A stretch of DNA of 64,000 nt, taken from Bacillota bacterium (lineage in GTDB: Bacteria; Bacillota; Clostridia; Lachnospirales; Anaerotignaceae). The stretch covers positions 1-64,000 of the forward strand of contig JAHZDZ010000004.1 in the NCBI GenBank assembly GCA_019422105.1, written 5' to 3'. A model generated the notes under the pieces. It was not told where the DNA came from. It saw only the letters and a program-made list of their open reading frames with translations, and searched no databases. Of the stretch, positions 63,186 through 64,000 are shown piece by piece (positions within the stretch are counted from its first letter, which is position 1; each line of letters begins with the position of its first letter). Both the position numbers and the translations under genes were made by a program.

Positions 63186-64000
63186 GTGAAATGCCCCATA
63201 TGTAAAGGAACGCTTGTAAACGATTCATACTGCCCCAACTGCAGAGTGGATGTCGTTTTATATAAAAAGACAATAGACGCCTCCAACAAGCTTTATAATA
63301 AGGGCCTGGAGCTGGCGAAAATGAGTGATTTTTCAGGCGCTGTCGAAGCCCTGAGTCAAAGTGTTATTTTTCATAAGAGAAATTACAGGGCCAGAAATCT
63401 TCTGGGTATCTGCTATTATGAAACCGGAAGGGTTGCCGACGCGCTGATGCACTGGATTATCAGTTCTTCCCTGCGCAAGGATAATAATCCCGCCAAAAGC
63501 TATATCGATTCCCTGCAAAACTCTACCAGGGCCCTTGATAAATACAACGACGCTATTCGCATGTACAATCAGGCCATCATCTATCTGGAGCAGAAGAGTG
63601 AGGATTTAGCCATTATACAGCTGAAAAAGGCAGTGGATTTCAGTCCGAAGCTGGTGGAGGCATGGAATCTTCTGGCTTTTTGCTATATCATTAATCAGGA
63701 TATCGGTAAGGCCAACGATTGCATCAATAAGGTGCTGGCTATTGACATCAATAACAGCAAGGCCCTCAATTATTCCTACGAGCTCAACGCGAAAAAGCCG
63801 AAAAACGCGGGAAAGCAAAAGAAGGAGGAAACGGATAACGATGTTTTGCGTACGCCCAATAAAAATGCGGCGCCATTCAGATATCCGGAGAAAAAGGCGT
63901 CCGTCATTGGAAAAACGGAGGTTATTGCTTTTATCGTCGGCATTGTCTGTACAGCCGCGGTTTTAATGACGCTGATTATTCCCGCATGGGTCGATGAGAA
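63186..64000 (+). CDS. Zinc-ribbon TPR protein with membrane helix (partial, cut by window end)
   Basis: At least 271 residues from GTG 63186, with AAGGAG about 9 bases upstream. The N-terminus is a zinc ribbon (CPICKGTLVNDSYCPNCRVD). TPR-like helices follow (about 30-200: NKLYNKGLELAKMSDFSGAV, NYRARNLLGICYYETGRVAD, LVEAWNLLAFCYIINQD). A basic linker leads to a membrane helix (about 243-265, VIAFIVGIVCTAAVLMTLII). The remainder lies beyond the window. Probably a scaffold or envelope protein; no specific role can be given. Confidence 0.8.
   Translation, partial: MKCPICKGTLVNDSYCPNCRVDVVLYKKTIDASNKLYNKGLELAKMSDFSGAVEALSQSVIFHKRNYRARNLLGICYYETGRVADALMHWIISSSLRKDNNPAKSYIDSLQNSTRALDKYNDAIRMYNQAIIYLEQKSEDLAIIQLKKAVDFSPKLVEAWNLLAFCYIINQDIGKANDCINKVLAIDINNSKALNYSYELNAKKPKNAGKQKKEETDNDVLRTPNKNAAPFRYPEKKASVIGKTEVIAFIVGIVCTAAVLMTLIIPAWVDE

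Noticed and set aside
1..64000. rRNA and tRNA genes
   Set aside because: None was recognised by eye; a covariance-model scan would be needed to exclude tRNAs fully.

Overview
The window reads as chromosome of a Gram-positive, anaerobic, probably gut-dwelling Clostridia member (Lachnospirales or a close relative). The evidence is strong GGAGG-type ribosome sites, A/T-rich sigma-A promoters, a CIRCE-controlled groESL operon, a flavodiiron O2/NO reductase, a FeoB-associated Cys-rich small protein and many stand-alone regulators. This placement is inference from gene content. No rRNA or tRNA gene was seen.

Layout. 1-746: a 36-bp tandem repeat and non-coding DNA. 747-3495: nfo, a YheO-type regulator and proB. 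3758-13984: an IclR regulator and an eight-gene catabolic operon (fucose/D-arabinose isomerase, sialidase-like propeller, DapA/NanA-like aldolase, TctC/TctB/TctA transporter, YhcH-type anomerase, ribulokinase). Together these enzymes fit breakdown of Kdo (3-deoxy-D-manno-octulosonate): release, import, anomerisation, cleavage to pyruvate plus D-arabinose, then D-ribulose and D-ribulose 5-phosphate. Two near-identical 26-bp sites, one before iclR and one before the operon, suggest that the IclR protein controls both. 14374-22470: a double-GntR regulator, a tRNA-binding protein, a hybrid histidine kinase, an orphan serine recombinase, a methyltransferase-fold protein and a deacetylase remnant. 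22543-31143: HAD phosphatase, Cys-rich small protein, groES-groEL, flavodiiron protein and guaB-guaA.

31132-44010 is a genomic island inserted at the 3' end of guaA and bounded by an 18-bp exact direct repeat that includes the guaA stop codon. Its tyrosine integrase is broken into two separated pieces, with an IetA/IetS (AAA ATPase plus subtilisin-like protease) cassette and a small DUF1413-like gene lying between them. The island also carries a large SF1 helicase-nuclease fusion and a Gabija-like pair (OLD/TOPRIM nuclease plus UvrD helicase), so it is a compact anti-phage island. A decayed helicase gene lies just outside the right repeat.

44923-64000: an alpha/beta hydrolase and flavodoxin pair under a textbook 19-bp-spacer MerR promoter; a GNAT acetyltransferase; a fluoride-riboswitch-like leader ahead of a cation/proton antiporter and a universal stress protein; a membrane diguanylate cyclase; an ECF sigma/anti-sigma-like pair; trpS; a LUD protein; a nitroreductase; an MFS transporter with a nitrilase-family amidase; folC; and a TPR protein cut by the window end.

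A family of roughly 110-145 bp intergenic repeats, each bounded by an extended -10 motif, occurs just upstream of three unrelated genes (HAD phosphatase, GNAT, trpS) and looks like a promoter-associated mobile repeat.
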